A stretch of 64,000 nucleotides of DNA from DATDIC01 sp963777625 (GTDB taxonomy: Bacteria > Pseudomonadota > Alphaproteobacteria > Acetobacterales > Acetobacteraceae): assembly GCA_963777625.1 (NCBI GenBank), contig CAVZRO010000001.1, positions 248,001-312,000 on the forward strand, written 5' to 3'. Numbering within the stretch: the first letter of the stretch is position 1; each line of letters opens with the position of its first letter. A program made the position numbers and the translations under genes. The notes beneath the pieces are model-generated. The model saw nothing but the letters and a program-made list of their open reading frames with translations. It did no database searches and was not told the origin of the DNA. Positions 45,149 through 53,897 of this stretch are shown one piece after another.

Positions 45149-45211
45149 GCCGACCCCCGAAAACCCGCCTGGGCCGATCAACGCCCCGACGTCGCGCGCG
45201 GTTGCGGCCGG

Positions 45212-46043
45212 TCAGCCCTCCAGCAGTCCCGACAGCGTTTCGTTGAACGCGTCTGCCGCCTCATAGGCCACCCAATGGCCGGCGCCCTGGATCACGCGGA
45301 ATCGCAGCGTCGGTTGCAGCGCGCGCATCGCCGCCTCACGCGCGCCTATATCCGGCAGCGACGGCGCATCCAGACTGCCCCAGATCCCGTTCACCTGGCA
45401 GCGCAGCACCGCCAGCGCGTCGCGCAGATAGGTGCCACGCGAAACCAGCGGGCTCTTCAGCCGCGCGTGGCGCGTGTTCCAATCCTGGATCAACAGGGCG
45501 AGCGCGTCGATCCTGGCCGGATCGGCGATCATCAGCCGGGACAAATTGGTCCTGTGCGCCGCCTCCCGCTCGGGTCCGGCGAGGTGCCGCACCTTCACCA
45601 GCTGCGTCGTCGCCGCGTCAGCCCCAGCCCGCCGGAGCCGACGATCGTCAGCGACCGTACCCGATCACCATCATGCGCCGCCAGGCACCCGGCAATCACG
45701 CCGCCATAGGAAAATCCTGCAAGGTCGTACGCGCCCCATCCGCCAGCACCGTATCCAGCCCGCGCGCCAAAATCTCCGCCGTATCGTACGGATCCTGCGG
45801 ATTGGACGGCATGTCCAATTCGCCGAACCCCGGCAGGTCGGGCGCTATCACGCGACGGTGCTCGGCGAAGAATGGGATATTGCGCACCCAGTGGCGCCAC
45901 GACCCCGAGCCCCCATGTAGCAGCACCAGCACCGGGCCGCTGCCCCAACAGTGCCAGGCCATGCGCCCCGCTCCGCATGGCGTTTCGATCCGCTCGGCCG
46001 CAGCGCCGATCCGACCCAGAATGGCTTCGGGCGCATCGCTCAT
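45212..46043 (-). pseudogene. alpha/beta hydrolase, two frameshifts
   Basis: The start MSDAPEAILGRIGAAAERIE (ATG 46043) overlaps the stop of the aminotransferase gene upstream (ATGA). The family sequence runs VLVLLHGGSGSWRHWVRNIP and VIAPDLPGFGELDMPS. Near 45725 it moves to a second frame for the nucleophile elbow YDLAGFSYGGVIAG. Near 45603 it moves to a third frame, LVKVRHLAGPE, ending RFRVIQGAGHWVAYE with the catalytic His. Both shifts fit one missing base each, giving 277 residues. The catalytic Ser, His and oxyanion motif HGG are all present, which favours sequencing error or very recent decay. The ester or C-C bond it would cleave is unknown. Confidence 0.8.
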
Positions 46044-47208
46044 CGCCAGTGCCGCAGCCGCTCGGCCGCCTCCGCCATGTCCGCCTCCGGCCCGCAATAG
46101 CTGAACCGCATGAACCGGTTGCCGCGGCGTGCGGTCGAAATCCACGCCCGGCGTCGCCGCAATTCCCGCCTCGGCCAGCATGCGGGCGCAGAACGCCACG
46201 CTGTCGTTGGAGCGGTCGGTGACATCGGCGAACAGGTAGAACGCCCCTTCCGCCGGGACTCAGCCGGGCGAACCCGGCCTCCGGCAGCGCGCGCAGCAGA
46301 GGTCGCGCGACCGGCGGTAGCGCGCGACGTTGGCGGCCAGCTCCTCATGGCAGTCGAACGCCGCCTCGGCGGCGACCTGCGAGATATGCGGCGCGCTGAT
46401 GAACAGGTTCTGCGCCAGGCACTCCACCGGCCGCACCAGGTCCTCCGGCAGCACCAGCCAGCCGACCCGCCAGCCGGTCATGCAGAAATATTTGGAGAAG
46501 CTGTTGACCACCACGGCGCTGCGGGCTGAACGACGCGGCGGTGGCGATCGGCGCTGTCGTAGTGCAGCCCGTGATAGATCTCGTCGCTGATCAGCCGCAC
46601 GCCGTTCGCGGTCGCACCATCGCGGCGATCGCCGCCAGTTCGTCCGGGTGCAGCATGGTGCCGGCCGGGTTGCACGGGCTGGCGACGATCAGCCCGTCCG
46701 GCGGCGGATCGAGCCGCTCCAGCATCGCCACGGTCGGCTGGAACCGCGTCTCCGGCCCGGCCTCCAGGATCACCGGCTGCATGCCCAGCGCGGTCAGGAT
46801 GTTCACGTAGGGCGGATAGAACGGCGCGGCCAGCGCCACCCGGTCGCCGGGATCGAACGCCGCCAGGAACGCCAGCGGAAACGCGCCCGACGCGCCGACC
46901 GTCACCGCGACCCGCTCCGGTCGGCACGTCCAGCCCGTACCAGTCGCGGTAATGCGCGGCGATCCGCTCGCGCAGCGAGCGCCGGCCGAACGCCTCGGTG
47001 TAGCCCAGCGGATCGCCCGACCGCAGCGCCGCCGGCGCCGCCGCGCAGCCGCGCCGGCCGGAGCGCCGGTGCCGGGCTGGCCGACCTCCATGCGGATCAC
47101 GTGCGGCGCGCCCGGCGGCAGCGCCGCCTGGCGCGCATTGGCCGCGGCGATCACGTCCATCACCATGAACGGCGGTGCCGCGGCGCCGCGGCCGATTTTG
47201 AGAGCCAT
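46040..47208 (-). pseudogene. class I/II PLP aminotransferase, many frameshifts
   Basis: The start MALKIGRGAAAPPFMVMDVI (ATG 47208) is typical of alphaproteobacterial aspartate/aromatic-type aminotransferases. The family sequence then hops between frames: DPLGYTEAFGRRSLRERIAA, VAVTVGASGAFPLAFLAAFD, LIVASPCNPAGTMLHPDELA, VRLISDEIYHGLHYD, VVNSFSKYFCMTGWRVGWLV (Schiff-base Lys in SFSKY), AEGAFYLFADVTDRSNDS and RGNRFMRFSYCGPEADMAEA. At least six single-base changes are needed. The motifs are all intact, so the gene encodes, or very recently encoded, a protein of about 389 residues. Its end is coupled to the alpha/beta hydrolase start. Confidence 0.8.
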
Positions 47209-47349
47209 GACATTTCTTCGGCAAAGCCCGCGGCCGATGCAAGGGGCGCGGAGCTGGGCTGCTTTCCGAAATCGTGACCGGCCGTCCGGTAGCATCGTTG
47301 ACACAGAGCGCCTCACATCGTACGCGGAGACAGCCCAGGAGATGCTGCA

Positions 47350-47488
47350 ATGTACCAGCAGAACACGAAGGAAACCGCTCGGGCGATGATCAGGCGGCAC
47401 GGGTTGCAGGCAGGCCGTGGCGCTGGCCGTCCAGGAAAAGCGCTTGCAGGGCGATGCGGAGGGGCTGGATCGCTGGCAGGCGGCTTGA
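47350..47488 (+). pseudogene. small helical protein, single frameshift
   Basis: MYQQNTKETARAMIRRHGLQ from ATG 47350 continues, after one surplus base near 47410, as AVALAVQEKRLQGDAEGLDR then WQAA and a stop at 47488. The corrected product of about 45 residues has the pattern of small alphaproteobacterial proteins with an 'A.xMIxRHG..A...A' start and a 'GD....WxxV' end, whose role is unknown. I recognise the pattern only loosely. The surrounding 47.2-47.9 kb is otherwise non-coding. Confidence 0.45.
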
Positions 47489-47710
47489 CAGCGCGGCGCA
47501 GTTCCCAGGATCGGCCGGAAGAGCGTCCGCCCCGGTCCTGGCAGGCCGCGATCGGGTTCGCGGACCGCCGGCGGCATGCGACTCGGCTGGCCAGTCGCAT
47601 GAGGGTGCCCACGGTCGTTGGCGCGAATGCGGGAATTGAAGTCAGTTGTTGGAGTTTCGTGGGCTCTCGCCTGGATGCTGCTTTCCGGGCAGACGGGTCA
47701 CTCTGCTTGG

Positions 47711-47735
47711 ATGCCCGCTTTCGCGGGCATGACGG
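47711..47735. repeat. half copy of the palindromic element found inside the oxidase gene
   Basis: ATGCCCGCTTTCGCGGGCAT is a perfect 8-bp hairpin with a 4-base loop. With its flank (TTGG before, GACGG after) it matches the right arm of the 43261-43344 element except for one paired base change. A heavily degraded left arm may lie near 47618. Here the element is in its usual intergenic setting. Confidence 0.7.
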
Positions 47736-47949
47736 GCTTGGTCCGCGCGGGTTGGCCAAAGATCTCATGGCCAAACAGGTACGCCGTCCAGCCCCCGGTT
47801 TCTGGCAGGCGAGTCAGTTTCGCCTGCACCGTGCCGCCGCTTGCCGAGATTGTCGGCCACGCCCATCGGACCCGTCGTCATCGGCCGCCTGACATGCGGG
47901 CCGGGGCCCCCGGCAGCGGCGGCCGCGGCCCGCGGACGAACTCCCCAGA

Positions 47950-48262
47950 CTAGCGGCGGTCGCCGCCGATGTCGACGATCTTCACGACCTTGGGGACGCG
48001 CGCCAGCGCCTCGGCCGAGGCGCCCGTGGGCAGCGACCGCGAACAGCACGTCGAGCTTCGGCAGGGTCACAGGGTCCCACTTCTCGATCACCAGTTCGGC
48101 CAGCTTGGCCGACACACCGGGGAAGCGGTCCACCAAACGGCTGCCGGCGCTGCCCTCGCCGGCGGCGTAGATGAGCTCGAAAGAAGGGTGGCTCGCGACC
48201 AGGCGCATTGCCTCGCCGCCGCCAAAACCGCTGATCCCGACGATGCCGACGCGAATGCTCAT
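47950..48262 (-). pseudogene. argC: N-acetyl-gamma-glutamyl-phosphate reductase remnant
   Basis: MSIRVGIVGISGFGGGEAMR is the nucleotide-binding start of ArgC, which reduces N-acetylglutamyl phosphate in arginine synthesis. The match continues through LIYAAGEGSAGSRLVDRFPG and WDPVTLPKLDVLFA. After one surplus base near 48035 it resumes as SLPTGASAEALARVPKVVKI and DIGGDRR, ending in a stop at 47950. That is about 103 residues of a normal length near 345. The catalytic Cys region and the C-terminal domain are missing, so this is a true fragment whatever the cause of the shift. A complete argC is expected elsewhere in the genome. Confidence 0.75.
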
Positions 48263-48670
48263 GGTGGTGTCCTGCTGCTGGAGGGCGCGAATAATACTAG
48301 ACCGCAGTGAGGGTGACCCCGACCGGCGTGTCTCCTGCCCGGAGCAACGTGAAGCGAACGAGCGGCACGGTGGGCGACAAAGTCATGGATGGCCGGCCCC
48401 TCGGGACGAGCCCAGGGGATGCTTCGCCGGCCATGACGGAAAGGGTCAGCATCAACGCCGGTTGGTATTAGTGAGCGAACTCGCGCTGCCGGCGCCGCCG
48501 AGTTCCGCGAGTTTGTCGTCCGACCTGAAGGTACCTGGCTTTCGTCCAATGGTTTCACGTGTGGCCGCAATTCCGCATCGACGAACTCATGCCATGGCAT
48601 TGGGCGACCCAGCAGGTTCACTGACCATCCCGCCCCTACAGGGTCCAGAGCACCGGCTTACCGGTGAGCC
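48263..48670. other. 408-bp region with a possible small broken ORF
   Basis: On the minus strand MNLLGRPMPWHEFVDAELRP (ATG 48621) runs to about 48540. One frame over, FRSDDKLAELGGAGSASSLT continues to a stop at 48452. The two pieces share a smooth amphipathic style and together would make a protein of about 56 residues, but I know no matching family. The remainder of the gap shows nothing clear. Confidence 0.35.
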
Positions 48671-49546
48671 TTACTGCGCCCGCTGATCCAGTGCGTCGCG
48701 CAGCCCATCGCCCAGCAGGTTGAACGCCAGCACGGTCACGAAGATCGCCAGCCCAGGAAACAGCGTCACCTGGTCGGCGACGCCGAGATAGCTGCGTCCG
48801 TCCGCCAGCATCGCGCCCCATTCCGGGCTGGGCGGCTGCGCGCCCAGGCCGATGAAGCTCAGCGCTGGCCGCGGTCAGGATGGCGGTGCCGATACGCAGC
48901 GACACATACACGATCACCCCCGGCAGCGTGCCGGGCAGGATGTGCCGCAGCACCAGCGGGATGCGCGGCACGCCGATGCTGCGGGCCGCCTGAACGTAGA
49001 CAGTCTGCTTCAGCGCCAGGGTGCTGCCGCGCACCAGACGCGCGAACACCGGCACGCTGAACACGGCGACGGCCCAGATCACGTTCGACACGCCCGGCCC
49101 CAGCACCGCCACGATGCCGATCGCCAGCAGGATGCCGGGAAACGCCAGCAGCACGTCGCAGAGGCGCATGATCAGGCTGTCGATCCAGCCGCCGAAATAC
49201 CCGCTGATCAGCCCCAGCAGCACGCCCGCCGTGCCGCCGATCGCCACCGAAACCAAGCCGACGGTCAGCGAGATCTGGCCGCCCCAGATCACCCGGCTGA
49301 GGATGTCGCGGCCATACGCATCGGTGCCGAACAGATGCGCCAGGACGGTCCGGCCAGCACGTTCTGGTAGTCGGGCGCGCTGGGGCTATAGGGGGCGATC
49401 CAGCGGCGCCAGCACGGCCGCCAGCACGATCAGCAGCACGACAAGCCCCGCCCCCAGCGCCACCCGCTTGCGCCTGAAACGCCGCCAGAACTCCGCCAGC
49501 GGGCGATCGGATCGTGGACTCGCCGGTTTGCGACCGTGGCGCTCAT
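48671..49546 (-). pseudogene. peptide ABC importer permease, GsiD/DppC-like, several frameshifts
   Basis: The start MSATVANR (ATG 49546) overlaps the stop of the other permease by ATGA. The family sequence is then read across frames: PLAEFWRRFRRKRVALGAGL, WIAPYSPSAPDYQNVLAGPS, HLFGTDAYGRDILSRVIWGG, the long intact block VWSVP-type core (SLTVGLVSVAIGGTAGVLLG to LPGVIVYVSLRIGTAILTAA), then LGDGLRDALDQRAQ and a stop at 48671. At least four single-base changes cancel out to 876 bp, the size of a 291-residue DppC/GsiD. The motif FGTDAYGRD and the EAA loop (VQAARSIGVPRIPLVLRHIL) are conserved. Confidence 0.82.
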
Positions 49547-50465
49547 GCCAACCGGATCTCCGGGTTCACCACGGCGTAGAGCAGATCCACCGCCAGGTTG
49601 ATCAGCACGAACTCGAACGAGAACAGCAAGATCTCCGCCTGGATCACCGGGTAGTCACGATAATTGACGCTATCCACCAGCAACCGCCCCAGCCCGGGCC
49701 AGGCGAACACCGTCTCGATCACGATGGAGCCGCCCAGCAGGAAGCCGAATTGCAGCCCGGTCATGGTGATCACCGGGATCAGCGCGTTGCGCAGCGTGTG
49801 CTTCCAGACGACCAGCCGCTCCGGCACGCCCTTCATGCGCGCCGTGCGCACGTAGTCCTCGCTCATCGACTTCCACGAAGGCGGAACGGGTGAAGCGCGC
49901 CATCACCGCCGCCACCGCGACGCCCAGCGTGAACGACGGCAGCACGAAGCTGCCTCCAGCCCTCCGCGCCGCCGGTCGGCAGCCAGCCCAGCCGGACGGA
50001 GAACAGGTCGATCAGCAGCAGGCCCAGCCAGAAGGCCGGGAAGGAGATGCCGGAGACTGCCAGTACCATGCTGCCCTGGTCCTGCCAGCGCCCGCGCCTC
50101 ACGCCGGATACCACGCCGATGACGATGCCGATGATGGTGGACCAGCCCATCGCCGCGATGGTCAGCAGCAATGTTGGCATGAAACGTTCACCGATTACGG
50201 TTGCAACCGGCTGGCCGGTGCGCGAGGACTGGCCCAGCCGTCCCCGCACCGTCTGCCCGATATAGGTGGCATATTGCTGCCACAGCGGTCGATCCAGCCC
50301 GAGCGACTGGCGAACCAGTTGCACCTCCTGCAGCGTGGCATCCGGCCCGGCCAGCAACCGGGCCGGATCGCCCGGCAGCATGCGGACGAAGCCGAACGAG
50401 AACAGCGACACGCACAGCAGCACCGGGATGGTGCCGAACAGCCGCCGCGCCAGGAAGCCGATCAT
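49543..50465 (-). pseudogene. peptide ABC importer permease, GsiC/DppB-like, two frameshifts
   Basis: The start MIGFLARRLFGTIPVLLCVS (ATG 50465) is classic for DppB/GsiC. It continues through FVRMLPGDPARLLAGPDATL and a long intact core to LGWLPTGGAEGWR near 49965. It resumes in another frame as LPSFTLGVAVAAVMARFTRS and then, near 49870, in a third as MSEDYVRTARMKGVPERLVV. It ends FVLINLAVDLLYAVVNPEIR. The EAA loop DYVRTARMKGVPERLVVWKH is complete. A protein of about 307 residues, normal for the family, results from correcting the two shifts. It is six bases after the binding-protein gene and coupled to the second permease. Confidence 0.83.
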
Positions 50466-50471
50466 CCAGCG

Positions 50472-52031
50472 TCAGGCGTATTTCGCCGCGCCGATCATCA
50501 TGCCGCCATCCGGCAACCGATAGGCGTCATGCAGCGACTTGTCGCGCCCGCCGATCACGTTTTCCACGCCGAGGAACACCCAGGCGGCATCCTCCCAGAT
50601 GCGCTTCTGCGCATCCGCATAGAAACCCGAGCGTTTCTCCGGATCGGCGGTTTCCAGCGCGCCTTTCAGGTTGGCATCGACCGCCTGGTTTGAGTAATAA
50701 CCGACGTTGTACAACGAGGGCGGGAATGCGCTGGTGGCAAACAGCGGCCGCAGTGCCCAGTCGGCATCGCCGGTGGAGGACGACCAGGCGCCATAGTAAA
50801 GCTCGAGCTGCGAATCTGCCGGATGCTGCACAGTCCAGATGCGCGAGGCCATTACGCCGCCTTCCAGCGGCTCGACCTTCAGCTTCACGCCGATCGCGGC
50901 GAACTGTTGCTGCAGAAATTGCATGGCGGTGATCGAAAGCGTGTTGTTGGCGCCCCACAGGGTTGCCTCGAACCCGTTCGGATGACCCGCTTCGGCGAGA
51001 AGCTGCTTTGCCTTGGCCGGGTCGTACGCGTACTCCGCCTGCTGCGTATAAAACGTCACATGCGGCGGCTCGGCCGACAGCAGCGGCTGGGCGAAGCCGT
51101 TATACACCACGCGGATGAAGGTCTGCTTGTCCACCGCGTGATTCAGCGCCTGCCGTACCCGAGGATCGTCGTACGGCTTCTTCATCACGTTCATCGCGAT
51201 GTAGCGGACCACGATCGACGGGTCGTTCACCAGATCGAGCTTCGGGTTAGCCTGCACTACCTTCGCCAGTTGCGGCGGAACAGGGTAGATGAACTGCGCC
51301 TCGCCGGCCTGCAGCATGGCGATGCGGGCACCATCCTCCGGATTGCTGCGGATCGTCACATCGTTCAGATATGGCTGCCCCGACTGCCAGTAGGTTGGGT
51401 TCTTGCGCACCTTCAGCGTGTCCGGCGACCAGTTCGCGAAGCTGAATGGACCGGTGCCGACCGGATTGCGGCCGATCTCCTTGCCGTACTTCTGGATCGC
51501 CGCCGGGCTCAGCAGTTGCAGCGACGGGTGCGCCACCGTCGGCAGGAACGCGCCGAACGGCGATTTCAGCACGCATTTCGCAGTGTGGTCGTCCACCACC
51601 TCAACGTGGTCCAGCATGGCGATCAGGCCCTGCCGCTTCAGATGGTTGGCGGGGTTGGCGATGCGCTCGAAATTCACCTTCACCGCATTGGCGTCGAACG
51701 GCGTGCCATCCTGGAACTTGACGCCCTGACGCAAATGGAAGGTGAACTCGGTGGCGCTGTCGTTGGCTTCGTACTTCTCCGCCAACTGCGGAATCACCTT
51801 CATGTCCTTGTCGAAGCTCAGCAGCCCTTCCAGCATCAGCCGCGCCGCCGATTGCGACAACGTATCGTTGGCATCCGCCGGATCGAGCGTCAGCAGGTTG
51901 GCGTTCACGCCGACCGTCAGACTGCCCGATTTCGTCTGCGCGTGTGCCAGCCGCTGGAAGGCCAGGCCGGCAGCAGCGGCACTGCTACCTGCCAGAAGTC
52001 CGCGGCGCGAAATGTCGGTGCGATTGGGCAT
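50472..52031 (-). CDS. peptide ABC importer substrate-binding protein (SBP family 5, GsiB/DppA-like)
   Basis: The 519-residue protein has a twin-arginine-type signal (SRRGLLAGSSAAAAGLAFQR). The family-5 signature follows: LMLEGLLSFDKDMKVIPQLA and FHLRQGVKFQDGTPFDANAV. It captures oligopeptides, glutathione or related solutes in the periplasm and hands them to the two permeases encoded next. The gene lies between the dual ATPase and the permeases, the same place as gsiB in E. coli. The ligand cannot be read from the sequence alone. Confidence 0.9.
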   Translation of the reverse strand: MPNRTDISRRGLLAGSSAAAAGLAFQRLAHAQTKSGSLTVGVNANLLTLDPADANDTLSQSAARLMLEGLLSFDKDMKVIPQLAEKYEANDSATEFTFHLRQGVKFQDGTPFDANAVKVNFERIANPANHLKRQGLIAMLDHVEVVDDHTAKCVLKSPFGAFLPTVAHPSLQLLSPAAIQKYGKEIGRNPVGTGPFSFANWSPDTLKVRKNPTYWQSGQPYLNDVTIRSNPEDGARIAMLQAGEAQFIYPVPPQLAKVVQANPKLDLVNDPSIVVRYIAMNVMKKPYDDPRVRQALNHAVDKQTFIRVVYNGFAQPLLSAEPPHVTFYTQQAEYAYDPAKAKQLLAEAGHPNGFEATLWGANNTLSITAMQFLQQQFAAIGVKLKVEPLEGGVMASRIWTVQHPADSQLELYYGAWSSSTGDADWALRPLFATSAFPPSLYNVGYYSNQAVDANLKGALETADPEKRSGFYADAQKRIWEDAAWVFLGVENVIGGRDKSLHDAYRLPDGGMMIGAAKYA

Positions 52032-52055
52032 CGCCAGTTGCTCCTTTGCCCGTGA

Positions 52056-53897
52056 TCAGAAAAGACCGCCGACAGCATGGCGCGCGACGAAATGGTCGGG
52101 CCCCACCTGGACGAGTGGCACCACCCTGGGCGGATCGTCGATACGGCGCAAGGGTGAGGGAACTTCGCTGTCGTCCAGCTCGCGGTCGTGTCCACGTCGG
52201 CGAGGGTCGGGCACCGGTACCGCCGCCAGCAGCCGCCGCGTATAGGCGTGCTGCGGATCGTTCAGCACCGCCTGGCGCGGCCCGATCTCCACGATCTGCC
52301 CCAGATACATCACCGCCACGCGATGTGCCACGCGCTCCACCACGGCCATATCGTGTGAAATGAACAGATAGGCGACGCCGAGCCGTCGTTGCAGTTCCAT
52401 CAGCAGGTTGATCACCTGGGCGCGGATCGAGACGTCGAGCGCCGCCACCGCCTCGTCGGCGATGATCAGCCGCGGGTCGCTGGCCAGCGCGCGGGCGATG
52501 CACACGCGCTGGCGCTGTCCGCCGGACAGCTCGTGCGGATAGCGGCGCAAGAATGCCTCCGACAGCCCGACCTGACGGAGCAGCTCGGCCACCCGCTGTT
52601 CGATCGTGCCGTCGATCGGCAGGCGATGCGTGCGGATCGGCTCGGCGATGGAAAAACCGACCGTCAGCCGCGGGTCGAGCGAAGCGAACGGGTCCTGAAA
52701 CACGTATTGCACTGCCCGGCGCAGCAGTTTCTCATTGGCCGAATCAAGTTCGGTCACATCCTGCCCGTCCACGCGGATCTGTCCGGAGTCCGGCTGTTCC
52801 AGCCGGATGATGCTGCGGCCGGTGGTGGATTTGCCGCAGCCCGACTCGCCCACCAGGCCCAGCGTCTCGCCACGATGGATGGTGAAGCTCACATGCTCGA
52901 CCGCATGGATGCGGCCGACACGGCGGCCGAGCAGCCCGCGCTGCACGTCAAAGCGGGTGACCAGCTCCCGCACGTCCAGCACCGGCGCCCCGTCGGCAGA
53001 TGGTGCGTCCAACGGAGCCGCTTGCCCGTTGGCGTCGGCGAAGGGACGCGGCAACGGCTCGTCCGCCAGGCTGCCGAGCACCGGCACCGCGGCCAGCAGC
53101 GCCTTGGTGTACGGTTCGCGCGGCGCACCAAACAGCGACACCGCCTCGCCTTCCTCCACCTTCTCGCCGGCCCGCATCACCACCACGCGGTCGGCGATCT
53201 CCGCCACCACGCCCATGTCGTGGGTGATGAACAGCAGCCCCATGCCCAGCTCGGCCTGCAAGTTGCGCATCAGCCGCAGCACCTGCGCCTGCACGGTCAC
53301 ATCCAGCGCGGTGGTCGGCTCGTCGGCGATCAGCAGCCGCGGCCGGCACGACAACGCCATGGCGATCATCACCCGCTGCCGCATGCCGCCGGAAAGCTGG
53401 AACGGATAGCGGTCAAGCTGCCGCGCGGCTTCCGCGATGCGCACGCGCTCCAGCATGCGACGAGCCTCCTCGCGCGCCGCCTGCCGATCGACCCGCTGAT
53501 GCAGCAGCACCGCCTCGGCGATCTGGTCCCCGATGCGCAGCACCGGATTGAGGCTGGTCATCGGTTCCTGGAACACCATGGCGATCTCGGGCCCGCGCAA
53601 TGTGCGCATCAGGTCGGGACTGGCCTGCGCCAGGTCCTGCACCACGCCCTCGCGCGTCCGGAACCGGATCGAGCCGGCGTCGATCCGGCCGCCCGCATAA
53701 TCGATCAGGCGCGTGATCGCCAGTGCGCTGACCGACTTGCCGGAACCGGATTCACCCACCAGCGCGACGGTTTCCCCCTCTGCCACCCGCAGGTCGAGCC
53801 CGCGCACCACAACTGCGCGGGTCCGTTCCTGTGCGAAGGAGATCGTCAGTCCGCTGACGTCCAGCAGCGGGTCGGTCCGGCGCGCATCCCGGTTCAT
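52056..53897 (-). CDS. dual-domain ABC importer ATPase (GsiA-like)
   Basis: The 613-residue protein holds two complete ATPase halves. The first has Walker A GESGSGKSVSALAITRL, signature LSGGMRQRVMIAMAL and Walker B LLIADEPTTALD. The second (from about residue 310) has GESGCGKSTTGRSIIRL, LSGGQRQRVCIARAL and LIIADEAVAALD, in which the usual Pro of DEP is Ala. Each half carries the C-terminal oligopeptide-transporter extension (GAPREPYTKALLAAVPV; NDPQHAYTRRLLAAVPV). This fusion of DppD and DppF is characteristic of GsiA. The ATG at 53897 overlaps the stop of the gamma-glutamyltransferase-like gene (TCAT on the plus strand). Confidence 0.92.
   Translation of the reverse strand: MNRDARRTDPLLDVSGLTISFAQERTRAVVVRGLDLRVAEGETVALVGESGSGKSVSALAITRLIDYAGGRIDAGSIRFRTREGVVQDLAQASPDLMRTLRGPEIAMVFQEPMTSLNPVLRIGDQIAEAVLLHQRVDRQAAREEARRMLERVRIAEAARQLDRYPFQLSGGMRQRVMIAMALSCRPRLLIADEPTTALDVTVQAQVLRLMRNLQAELGMGLLFITHDMGVVAEIADRVVVMRAGEKVEEGEAVSLFGAPREPYTKALLAAVPVLGSLADEPLPRPFADANGQAAPLDAPSADGAPVLDVRELVTRFDVQRGLLGRRVGRIHAVEHVSFTIHRGETLGLVGESGCGKSTTGRSIIRLEQPDSGQIRVDGQDVTELDSANEKLLRRAVQYVFQDPFASLDPRLTVGFSIAEPIRTHRLPIDGTIEQRVAELLRQVGLSEAFLRRYPHELSGGQRQRVCIARALASDPRLIIADEAVAALDVSIRAQVINLLMELQRRLGVAYLFISHDMAVVERVAHRVAVMYLGQIVEIGPRQAVLNDPQHAYTRRLLAAVPVPDPRRRGHDRELDDSEVPSPLRRIDDPPRVVPLVQVGPDHFVARHAVGGLF

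Noticed and set aside
47313..47774. minus-strand ORF containing PSCPRKRAS
   Set aside because: That string is the translation of the palindromic repeat; no start signal or conserved sequence.
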